Below the pieces are notes generated by a model that was not told the DNA's origin, made no database searches, and saw only the letters and a program-made list of their open reading frames with translations. The translations under genes were made by a program, and so were the position numbers. From Odontocerum albicorne (taxonomy: Eukaryota > Arthropoda > Insecta > Trichoptera > Odontoceridae), in the NCBI GenBank assembly GCA_949825065.1, contig OX463859.1, positions 21,159,847 through 21,223,846 on the forward strand: a stretch of 64,000 bases of DNA, written 5' to 3'. Below are positions 33,740 to 43,085 of the stretch, piece by piece; the stretch's first letter is position 1; every line of letters starts with the position of its first letter.

Positions 33740-34048
33740 CTCGAATTGATATCACTTCGACTTGAAATAGTCTCGCATGCAAGTTGCGATATTATTTTGA
33801 CGTTCTCAAGAAATTACGCATCGAATTCGGCTGCATCGAATACTGCAATTTATAGCATATTGCGATCCAAGGTCGGTCAACGCTCGCTGCATGTACTGCA
33901 CTCTGTTTTGGATAATGAGGAACTTATTAAATATTCATCGAAAAACATCACGGCTCTATTCCAGTTGACATTTCGATATAGCGTCACGCTGTTTTCCTTT
34001 TCAGGATTGGCAAATATGTGTTTTATTCGCCTCTTTCAATTTCTCTGA
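33740..34048. other. GC-richer block with 100-codon open frame, unidentified
   Basis: Plus-strand frame 33746-34048 begins MISLRLEIVSHASCDIILTF. The block has CpG-containing words (TTGCGATATT, TCGAATTCGGC, GGTCGGTCAACGCTCGC) unlike its flanks. No domain, signal peptide or membrane segment I recognise. It ends just before an NLR-A relic and could be the 5' part of another element. Confidence 0.25.
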
Positions 34049-34124
34049 CTTGTTACCTTTCCTATCAACAAAAAACATCGTATTATTAAACTGTTTCTCT
34101 TGAGATGTTGGCTCACGGTACTCC

Positions 34125-34800
34125 TTCCGTATTTTTGGAGGTATCCCTGCGGGATAGAAAGAGTGTGAAGAAAGGCAGAAAAGAAACTGTGGGACTCTCA
34201 GGATGCCTTTTTAAGTAGAAGAAGATGCTTGGATTACATTTTCTCTTTGCGTATGCTTGTGGAAAAATGTACAGCAAAAAAGAATGTATATAGTGCGTTT
34301 GTGGAATTGGACAATTGCACTTCGTGATAGGCGAGAAGCAATGGAAAAAATAAAATAAATATGGTCTTGAATGTAAACGAATACTCGGTATTGAATTATT
34401 GTACACCGAAATTAGGGCATGTATTAAAAATAATGGTACCTTGATTGAATCGTTTCATATTTAAAAATAAGTAAAACAAGGATGCGTTACGCCACCCTGG
34501 TTGTTTAATATTTATATATAATAGATTCTTGTGTGAAGGAACTACAGAGGTCAGAGTTTGATAAGTAAATTGTATGAGAGATGGGAAGAAAAATATCTGA
34601 AAACGAATGTTGCTAAATCTTAAACGATTGCGATAGAAAAGTGTGAATAATGGAAGATTGGAGCCTTTTGAGGAATTCCGTTATCTGAATAGTATTTTCT
34701 TAAACGATGGAAGAGTTAATGGGGATATTGAATAACGTATAGCAATAGTAGTGGTAGGCAAAAAAATATAACGTCACACATTTTTATCGTGACATAGATC
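34125..34800 (+). mobile_element. NLR-A reverse-transcriptase core (relic)
   Basis: Encodes CLDYIFSLRMLVEKC and NVYSAFVELDNC, which match the D.IFTLR..EK and YAAFVDLEKAYD blocks (RT motif A). The catalytic aspartate pair is not intact. Near 34470, KTRMRYATLVV and a second frame correspond to RQGCVMSPWLFN (motif B). Downstream are YERWEEKYLKTNVAKS and NSIFLNDGRVNGDIE. Stops and frameshifts are frequent. This is the only NLR-A copy here that reaches the RT core. Confidence 0.7.
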
Positions 34801-35089
34801 TTCAAATTTTAAATGATGTTCTGGGTGTTCTTGATGTTATAAAACGCCTTATATTAAAAATAATAAAAAAATAGCTGTGAATAAAAAAAACAAACTCAAA
34901 ACAGGTCAAGCAGAAGAAAACGAGCTAAATACTAAAAAAACTAACGAAATGAGGGAAAGAAAATTGAAAATAAAAAAAATTTATTCCAACGCGATATTCT
35001 ATAAAAATAAATTTTTTTAAAAACTTACAAACAAAATCTAAATATCATTAAATCCAAATATAACGTAGTTTTATCAATGATTGATATTA
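34801..35089. other. A-rich stretch, nothing recognised
   Basis: Strongly A-rich on the plus strand. Confidence 0.4.
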
Positions 35090-35740
35090 AAAAATGGAGT
35101 GCGGTTTAAAAATCGAATATGGTTCAAAAATCGAAAGCGGGTTTGAAAAATAAGACAATGCCCGCCAAAATGCAGAAACAAGCGTCATTTTTTGGCCTTC
35201 ACTTTTAGTTTCATCCATGGCCGTTCATTGGCCGACCTTGAATGCACCGACCAAAATTGCAGACGGTGCAACGAGCGTGGACCAATGGCAAGGTAGAACG
35301 GGTTGCGGCAGGTCGGGGCTCACCCACTTTGGTCTTCTTTTTTTAAATTCAAAATAAGAATGGCGGCTTTTAAAATTATTATTATCGAGCATCGCCCGCT
35401 GTTGCCTTTTGTTTGTTACCATGTGGAACAAAAGGCGGGTTTTAAATTTGAATTAGGAATGATTTTTTTGGCATGTTGTTAATATTTGAAACAATGAGTA
35501 GGTTTCATATTTGAATTTGGAATGATTTTTTTGGCATGCTGTTAATATTTGAAACAATGAGTAGGTTCTATATTTGAATTTGGAATGATTTTTCGTATTA
35601 AACGGTATTAGTTATTATGTGAAAGAAACATCGCGTTTGACATTTGAATGATTTTTTGCGCTAATATTAGTGTTTTTTTTTGTGTGAAATAAAGGACGGG
35701 TCTTAAAGTTCGATTTGGAACAGTTTTGCTATTAAGGTTC
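35090..35740. repeat. Degenerate 63-bp repeats carrying GGCGGG
   Basis: AATGATTTTTTTGGCATG starts at 35458 and 35521, with a further AATGATTTTT at 35584, a 63-bp period. Neighbouring diverged units repeat a GGCGGGTTTTAAATTTGAAT-type word (35436; compare 35137 and 35694). Confidence 0.75.
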
Positions 35741-36789
35741 AAAAAACTTTAAAAAAATATTGAAATTATTAATGTTAAATTTTCGCTTACGCTTGTAGTT
35801 TATTCTGACTTATTTCATAAATTAACATACCAAAAAGTTCCTTAGTTCACGCATCTGCACAGTATTAATTTTATTCTTGTTTTGCAAAGTCCAAGTTTTA
35901 CTCCCATTAGTCAAGGTTGACACCGACCCACCACTATGTAACGTAATTTTTAGTAGTCACTAAATAAAAAAAACGGCTGAAATAAGGTTCGAAAGTAAGA
36001 TTAAAAAACAAAATGGCACTAATTAATGAAAAGTCTGTTTTCCATTACACTTTTGACATCGATAATATTGTCACTAATGTTCTTCAGATATTTACACAAA
36101 CACATCATTACGTCATTTAGGTACCTTTTTTATACGCATAGAGGACAGATCTACACGCTTTTCTATCAACGTGAAGAACTTTCGTCTTGTCCACATTCAG
36201 ATAAAAATAAATATCTTATAATGACGCTGTATGATAAATCCAATTGGCCTTGTTTAGGAAACCTCAGTTAAGTTTAAAAAAATCAGAGTTTTTAAGTAAA
36301 ATGGCTTAAATGTTTTACTATATATGAAAAAAATATAGGTATATCTAATCTATTCTTTGAAACCTCACATCAAGTTTTTTTTAATCAAAGATGAACCTTG
36401 ATGGACTTGATCTGCCGAATATGATCACTATTGGTAAATATCCTGAACTATCCCTCTGCCTCCTCTTATCTCACCGAAAATATTCAGCGTTTTCCCGACA
36501 ATGGACCTGCGTTACGCTTATGCAGATATTGTTTATTGACTTTCCCAGTGTATCACTATTTTTAACGACCTTCCTTTAATGTGCATGTAGGGAAATTCTT
36601 AAACCAGTTACCAACTCATGTAAGATTAGCTTCGTCATTGGCATGTTTTAAAAATCGATTGAATTTTTTTTAAATTTAAAGGTGGTAATAGGATTAAGTA
36701 AATTATTCCCGAGTTTCTCTCTTTTATTTTTTTATAATTTGTTTGAATTTTATACAAATCGACAATAAGTTTTGAGACTAAATTCCTTT
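35741..36789. other. AT-rich stretch, nothing recognised
   Basis: Short frames at 36026-36271 and 36391-36579 lack familiar motifs. Confidence 0.4.
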
Positions 36790-36870
36790 ATTTACGTTCG
36801 GCTGCTTGTTTGGTAGAGATTGCCACTTAACAATAAGCTCTTCAGATTGTTATACAATAAAGTTATAAAT
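36790..36870 (+). mobile_element. SINE-A tail fragment, weak
   Basis: CTGCTTGTTTGGTAGAGATT, GCCACTTAACAATAAGCTC and CAGATTGTTATACAATAAAG follow the SINE-A tail order. Confidence 0.45.
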
Positions 36871-36959
36871 TAAATCAACTTTGATGTAACTATCCAAATA
36901 TACAATAAGTTTAAAAAAAAAACACGGCATTCTTTGTACTTTTTAGCCACTGCAACCAA

Positions 36960-37210
36960 AAAAATAAACAAACGACGAATAGAATTGGAAGTCCGGTTTT
37001 TTATTGACTGTTTATTTGTATTATTTTGTGGGCGGGAAGTTTAACATCAACGTGTTTTGAATTAGGAATAGTTTTTTTTGCTACTACCAGAATAAATAAC
37101 CAATAGAATTCAAGCGCTTTTGTTTGTTGATTGGTTGGGTTTTTTCCTCTCTAATTTTATTTTGTGGGCGGGTTTATTCTAAAAGAGTATTTTGGCCTTA
37201 CAGGTGACAT
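36960..37210. repeat. Two diverged GTGGGCGGG-bearing units
   Basis: TATTTTGTGGGCGGGAAGTT at 37021 and TATTTTGTGGGCGGGTTTAT at 37156, each in a similar setting. Related to the GGCGGG repeats at 35090-35740 by the shared TTTGAATTAGGAATRRTTTT word. Confidence 0.6.
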
Positions 37211-37384
37211 TTTCTTTATCTGTAAATTTGTTTTCTTTATAAGAAAACGTGTAATTCATGCTTGTAGGCTGAAACCTCTATAAAAATATTGTTTTTTTTA
37301 TTAGTCAAGTTATAATTTTTGAACTGTTTTATTTGTCAATTGAAAAATAAGAACATTGTTTTGTATTTATTACATACTGTGTCG

Positions 37385-37562
37385 TTGTTTATAGCTTTTT
37401 TTTATTGTTGTGTAGAGTACAACCAGGCGGCTTATTGTCATGTGGTAATATCTTCTGACCAACCAGAATATGTTAAAGAGGCCTTGAGTGAACATCAGAC
37501 TGATTTCTTTTCTAAAATATCTGGGATCCAACGGGAAGATAATGTACCAACTAGGTTTACAT
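37385..37562 (-). mobile_element. SINE-A, body and damaged head
   Basis: Plus strand CAACCAGGCGGCTTATTGTC, AACCAGAATATGTTAAAGAG, GCCTTGAGTGAACATCAGAC, TCTGGGATCCAACGGGA and ACCAACTAGGTTT. Confidence 0.8.
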
Positions 37563-37884
37563 TACAGTGGTATTGTCTATTGACTCGAATGGCACCCTTT
37601 AATATATCCAAACGGGTGATTCAGAATATATTGAAGATCGTGACCAGGAGACAGCACTGTTTTCAGTCATAATATCGAGCTCTTGCATTTAGAACAAACA
37701 AAATTTGCGGTTCGTCATCGTATGTTTTATTTTATTTTTTATCCACTTTGCACGGATTTCTCCTGTTACACTGTATTGCCAATACTATCCCGCATATAAA
37801 CAGGCAACTTGTACAAGTTTAGCGGTTGTACAAGTTGCCTCTTCACATTTTTTAGATGTACTTTTACAACATTAATATATTTTT

Positions 37885-37978
37885 TCATTTTTTTTTTGGA
37901 TATCATCAGAAATCGAACTCGAGACTCCCGGTTGAAAGTTAAGTGTCTTATCAATTAGACTACGTAGGTTGTTAACTT
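37885..37978 (-). mobile_element. SINE head (tRNA-like)
   Basis: Minus strand AACCTACGTAGTCTAATTGA and CTCGAGTTCGATTTCTGATG. It directly abuts the SINE fragment that follows, in the same orientation. Confidence 0.65.
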
Positions 37979-38140
37979 CAGTTTTTATATTAAAACGTGG
38001 CGGCCTTATTTCCAAGTAGAACCAGAAAGATGTTAAAAGGTCCGTTGTTCTTCGATTCACAATTGCGAATCGAAACCGAAACTTTTGGATGGATGACGAG
38101 TGTTACGCCACTAGCTAAGCAATATCGGAAAAATTTTACT
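37979..38140 (-). mobile_element. SINE-A fragment
   Basis: Plus strand GGCGGCCTTATTTCC, AACCAGAAAGATGTTAAAAG and a degraded head ending CGCCACTAGCTAAGCAAT. Confidence 0.5.
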
Positions 38141-38329
38141 ATTTTTAATGTAAAATAAATAAAAATATAAATTTGAAATTTCTACCGTAATTTTTTAGTT
38201 GGTTTTCTAGTGTTTGGAATATATTTATTATTTTTTTGGTAACATTCAGTCGTCAAATAAAAATAATTGAATGATATTTGGAAGAAAAAAACTACCAAAA
38301 AAATACACAGTGCAAATGTGATGGTAAAC
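38141..38329. other. AT-rich spacer
   Basis: No feature recognised. Confidence 0.4.
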
Positions 38330-39280
38330 CGTAGTAGAAAAAGAGCAAGTAAAGTGTGGTAGGATAAAGTAAATGATATTTTGAAAATATAAATGTTAAA
38401 GAAAGATTGGGGAATGAATGTTATTAAATTCGAAGACCTGGTGAAAGGAAAAGAAATGCGATATATGGGTGAGTAATAAAATATTAGAGGAAATTGAAAA
38501 GTTTTATTCTCCGTCTTTTATTAGATGATGGAAGAGTTAAGAAGGATATTGAACGGCATGTAGCGATATGAAATAAAGTCAATGGCTACTACTTAATGTG
38601 CTCAGTGAGATACAGACAAAAGCCTAGTTTACGAGGACATGACAAATGACAGGCAACAAATCCATATCAATTAAAATTGTGTATTCAAATTAAATTAGGT
38701 ACCTGTGATTTTTTTGCAAATTGTATATTAATAGATTTCTTGTCTTGATTAAATGAAATTTGAAAAATCTATATGTATACTACCTATCCAGTTTATCCTG
38801 CTAATATTTAGATCAATAATATTATTTTAGTACCAGCTTTGATGTATGCGAGTGAAACGTGGGCGTGGAACAAGATTAAAAAGAGTCGAATACATTCTGT
38901 AGAAATACGTTCTCTTAGATGAATACACGGGGTGACAATGCATGGCACAATAAGAAATTAATTGAGTAGGAATGAATATGGACTTAAGGCTGATGTGTTG
39001 AGTAAGATGAAGAAGAGCACTTTAGGATGGTTTGGATAGATGAAAATAATAAATGAAGAAACAGTAACACAAATTTACGTTGTAAATGTGAGGGTGCGAT
39101 GCGGTGGAGGAAGATCAAAGAAAGCATGATTGGATTAAGTGGATGATTAAGAATTAAGATAAATCATAGGAGCTCTAGGGATATGGATGAGGTGAAATTA
39201 TGGTTTCAAAACAGGAAATACTGGCACTTTGTCTTTTCTGTCTACATCAGAAGTGAAACGGCGTGATGCCGTATTTTTAT
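38330..39280 (+). mobile_element. NLR-A, longest 3' copy, interrupted by Rep-W
   Basis: Left part covers the LLDDGRVKKDIERHVA region (near 38520-38575, two frames). After the insert come LMYASETWAWNKIKKSRIHS, VEIRSLR, IHGVTMHGTIRN, YGLKADVLSKMKKSTLGWFG, then the 3' UTR word GTCTTTTCTGTCTACATCAG and GGCGTGATGCCG followed by (ATT)n. Frame is kept over tens of codons with scattered stops, so it is an inactive relic. Confidence 0.8.
38594..38834 (-). repeat. Rep-W copy 3, inserted in NLR-A
   Basis: Carries CAGTGAGATACAGACAAAAG and CCTAGTTTACGAGGACATGA, the reverse complement of Rep-W. It sits exactly where the 60160-60260 copy of NLR-A is continuous, so this segment is a later insertion. Exact ends and target duplication were not resolved. 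Confidence 0.5.
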
Positions 39281-40019
39281 TATTATTAATAATATATAGA
39301 TAGTAATATATTGCGTAAAAGGAATAATATACCATAAATATATATCCGATCTGTTGCCAAGCGAGACATTGACTTCCTTAAATAACATCCCAGTAGATAT
39401 TTGGCAACGCGAGAGAACCCAGTTGACATTGCACTAACCTCTGCAGCGGGCTTCGACCGATAACGTTGATTCAACTATCAACACAATGACATTATTTAAA
39501 AAATAAAATATTTAATCGGAACACATAAGAAAACTTAGAATTTTTTACCACGCCCGCTCACAAAATGGAGCAAACATTAATTTTATCCATGATCTAACAA
39601 TGGATGAATCACGTTATTAATTATAGTTTTTCCTTCATGAAAAATATTATTCTGCGCAAAGATGTACTATTGAGGTCCAAAAGTTTCTGAGCTGAACTAG
39701 TTAATGTGTATGTAGAGATATCACGTTGTCGCTATTATACTTTTTACACTCCAGTGTGTCGCCACTGGAAAGGAGTCCCTTTGAATAGTTTCTTCTTCGT
39801 CACTACGTGACGTCACACTCATAAAAAAAAGATATTTTAGTGTAGACCGCACTGGATAGTAACTTATTTTGCCCCCATAGCAGCATGTATCATTGTAGCA
39901 CCACAAAATGTAATCCGCGGATTGATTGAGATGGCTGCAGAAATGACAAAATCTGAAGAGACAAGAGTGAAGATTAAAAATTAGCCTTTAAAACTCTAAT
40001 GATCAGAGAAAAATTGGGC
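39281..40019. other. Unassigned stretch with a CRE-like palindrome
   Basis: TGACGTCA at 39808-39815 inside CACTACGTGACGTCACACT. The block 39720-39950 is GC-richer than its flanks and matches nothing else here. Confidence 0.35.
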
Positions 40020-40750
40020 AGTTCAATAACTTGGATACATCGGTGGGTAGTTATGGTGCGTCCTGAGAAAAAAAAACGTATGTCTTCCCACGGAAGATGA
40101 CAATCGTTGATGTGACCAAATTGATAACTTAGCCCTTAAGCAGGCTTTAAGAATCGGATGGTGGGTTATTCCTGGCAAAGGGCGAAGGCGGACGTCACCT
40201 ATCCTCATGGGTTGACCCTTACTGAGCAGAATAATTGTAGCATGACGCTGAACCTCCAGATCTAACAGAGTGAGCCCCCTTAAGACCGAGAGTGCTTCTA
40301 CTGAGCATGTCTTATAATCCTTGGCGACATCCAATTGCACCCACCATTGATCACCATTCAGTATCCTTTTGACAACTGAGAGCCAACTTCTGTCAGCACA
40401 ACGCCTGGCTGCAGTGCGCACAATGCCTAAAAATACTGCTATAGTCGAGTCTGCTTGTACAGAACGCTAGGACCCAGGTAAAGGCTTCGTTAAGAGCGTA
40501 ACTGTCAGAAACGCCTTATTCGCACTCAGCAGGGTTGGTCTAATGTGGGAGATCATTCCTAGGCCACGGTCGATCGATATTTCAAGATAAATTGTTTCCC
40601 TTATGACACGAATATTTGTTCCCTAAAAAGAAATTGCAATAGAGTGTACAAGTGACCTTTTCAATGGTATCACGCAGGTTTTTTGCAGGACGAAGGTTAG
40701 CCTGTTCCTCGACCCCCCCTCACCAATCCGAGCCTAGCAGACCACCGAGT
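40020..40750 (-). mobile_element. R1-like non-LTR retrotransposon fragment
   Basis: Minus strand encodes YKTCSVEALSVLRGLTLLDL, matching the YRTVSTDAL.V.AG..PLDL block of R1/I/Jockey-type ORF2. The preceding part in another frame gives ISIDRGLGMISHIRPTLLSA, matching the LGV.LD..L.F..HI block. Stops and at least one frameshift make it a relic. Clade placement (R1) is inference from these two blocks. Confidence 0.65.
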
Positions 40751-41239
40751 GGCTCTCGATCTAGGTCCTGGTGTTTTTGAGGGTACACTTACAACTTTTA
40801 ATATAAATATTGCTTGATCACGAAATCTGCGTGACCAGTATGTTTATACACGCTCTAATTTGTTTAGGTCCAAAATTTTTAGGCTTTTGTGTAAGTTATT
40901 GTAAAAAGGGGGCCTATATTACAGTTTGGAACGCTGTTGATTGAATTTTGTTGAAAACAGAAGGAAAAAGAGGGTTTAATTTTTTTATGGAAAAATAACG
41001 GAAAATGTATAATTTATACAAGAATATTCGATAAGTTTGAAAATACCTTAAAAAATGTTGTTGAACAATATAAGTCAAACTTTTAAATAAGGAAGTGTAA
41101 AAAAACTTTGTTATTGAACATTATGCATAACGAGGTGTATTGACATGATAAAAGATATATGAATGCTACGATGAATGAATTACAGATTTTTTATCTTTGC
41201 CTAACCCAATAAGGATATGGCCTAATGGTCATGAAATGA
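40751..41239. other. AT-rich stretch, nothing recognised
   Basis: No shared repeat seen. Confidence 0.4.
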
Positions 41240-41338
41240 CGTAAAAAAAATGGGCACCAGCGGGAATCGAGCACACTACCTTCAGGTTTCAAGACAGGTG
41301 TATCTTACCAACTATGTAACGGAGGCTGTCATAGCATT
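41240..41338 (-). mobile_element. SINE head (tRNA-like)
   Basis: Minus strand CTCCGTTACATAGTTGGTAA and GTGCTCGATTCCCGCTGGTG. The body is absent. Confidence 0.65.
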
Positions 41339-41807
41339 AAGAAAGGAGAAAAAAAGAATACCCCGATTTATTGTATTGTTTTACTGCCAGAAAATTGTAA
41401 GGGGATGTTTCATATTCATTTTCGTTAAAACTGGTAACAAAATAAATAAATGGTAATGAAATATTAATAATAATAAGGGTATAAGTAGGAATCAAATCAT
41501 TAATGTCACTTAACGTGTTACGAAAATCCCCTTTTTTTGTTTTGGTAACGGGCTTACAGTTACGTATTTTTTAGTATTATATTTTGAGAATTATTGTTGC
41601 ATCCAACACAAATCTTAATAACAAAAATAAAACAAAACTTTAACTTTCCGACTAAAAGTTGAGTATTGATTTCCAACAAAACGAGAATTTTACATAAATT
41701 GTATTAATAATTTCTGAAATAAATATTGTAAGAAATTAACATTAATAAAACTGCTAATTTACAATATAAAGATAATTGTAACTAAGCATTCATTTCATTG
41801 CATAAAA
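41339..41807. other. AT-rich stretch, nothing recognised
   Basis: Only low-complexity A/T runs. Confidence 0.4.
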
Positions 41808-41872
41808 ATCTGGTAGATTTATTGCAAGGTGGCAATCTCTTTCAAGCAACTAGACAAATGTAAATTAAGCAA
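41808..41872 (-). mobile_element. SINE-A fragment
   Basis: Plus strand TCTGGTAGATTTATTGCAAG and GTGGCAATCTCTTTCAAGC. Confidence 0.65.
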
Positions 41873-41902
41873 GTTACATGGTGGCAAAAATTATTCAAGT
41901 TA

Positions 41903-42119
41903 TTGTATTGTACTACACTTTCGTTGTAGGTATACGTACAAAGTTCGTGAATTAATTATCATGTGGCAATCTCTTCCAACCAAACAGAAATATGTTAAAG
42001 AGTCCTAAAGTGGAAGCCAGACTGGAATCATTAAAAAAAATGGGTTTTAGCAGGATTTGAACCCGCTACCTTCGGGCTGTGAGACAAACGCCGTACCAAC
42101 TGGTCATGGAGGTCATCAA
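41903..42119 (-). mobile_element. SINE-A, near full length
   Basis: Plus strand TTGTACTACACTTTCGTTGT, CATGTGGCAATCTCTTCCAA, GGATTTGAACCCGCTACC and ACCAACTGGTCATGGAGGTC. All domains present. Confidence 0.85.
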
Positions 42120-42419
42120 GCTACCATGTGATATAAATTATACAATTCATTTGCAAAGTGAAGACAATTATAAGCGACTTAAAGCAATAAAACTGTTTAT
42201 TACCAGAATCTTTTTTTTCTTTAATAATACACATTTGAAAAAAAGTAATATTTATTTGTGATATTTTTAAGAAATGCATAATATATGTAAGCAGATGCAA
42301 TGCATTAGTAACAAGAATAAATTATTTATTTTTACTCATTAAAATATTTGTATATATCAAGAAGTATGTTTGTATGCCAGCTCGTATGTATTAGCGCGTT
42401 GTATACACATTTTTTGCTT
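42120..42419. other. AT-rich spacer
   Basis: No feature recognised. Confidence 0.4.
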
Positions 42420-42715
42420 GCATCGCGGTGCAACGAACTTTGCATCGTTTTAATGCATTTTTATCTATCGGCCCGAATGTGCAATGCTGTGGTGCGATGA
42501 CATTTTTAAAGCTGTGTACACAACAGTATCATTTTCTTGTTTGGCACGCAATTAATATGACGCTACAACTTGTTATTTTGGAAAAAAATGTTTTTGTTTC
42601 AATTTATACGAATATTTATAGACGCCTGTCTTTTGTTTGCGGTGGTTGTGAGCTCGATTCTAATTTGGTTAGGGTCACGCAACAAGAACTGCCATTTTAA
42701 ATTTACCGCCATTTT
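42420..42715. other. GC-richer block, 90-codon open frame, unidentified
   Basis: CATCGCGGTGCAACGAAC at its start and TTTACCGCCATTTTTCAGC at its end. Plus-strand frame 42428-42700 reads HRFNAFLSIGPNVQCCGAMT and on, without a recognisable domain. Possibly the remains of a DNA transposon or a regulatory block. Confidence 0.25.
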
Positions 42716-42736
42716 TCAGCTGTCAAACTTATAATA

Positions 42737-43023
42737 TTTGTAATGGACATCCATGAAATTAGACAAGGAATGAAAATACTCAAAAATAGAAAAGCTCCTT
42801 GAAGTGATAATATACTAAACGAACTTATAAAATATGGCGGCGAAGAACTAGCGAAAAGTCTCCACAAACTTTACAACTTGATCCTTGAAACTACAACAAT
42901 ACCAGATGAATTGAGAGCCAGTATAACGATTTCAATCTTCGAAAAAGTACAAAAACCTGACTGGTAACTATAGAGGAATATCTTTTTTAAGCGCATTTCG
43001 CAAGCTCTATAGTAAAACATTAA
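42737..43023 (+). mobile_element. RTE-like reverse transcriptase, N-terminal RT blocks (relic)
   Basis: Encodes LKNRKAP, one stop, then NELIKYGGEELAKSLHKLYN and TTTIPDELRASITISIFEK. A +1 shift gives GNYRGISFLSAFRKLYSKTL. These are the KAPG.D..P.ELIK and NYRGI.LL....KV blocks at the start of non-LTR RT domains. One stop and one frameshift in nearly 290 bp make this a comparatively young relic. It ends about 60 bp before the Tigger element. Confidence 0.75.
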
Positions 43024-43085
43024 TTCATATGTAATGTAATACGATCTAACAATCGAACCTGAGGCCTCCGTATATTAATATAATA

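Noticed and set aside
37319..37672. 117-codon plus-strand frame as a gene
   Set aside because: Much of it is antisense to a SINE-A copy (37385-37562) and the rest has no recognisable feature.
40023..40421. 132-codon frame as a host gene
   Set aside because: It contains an R1/I-type RT C-terminal block and lies among frame-shifted continuations of the same element.
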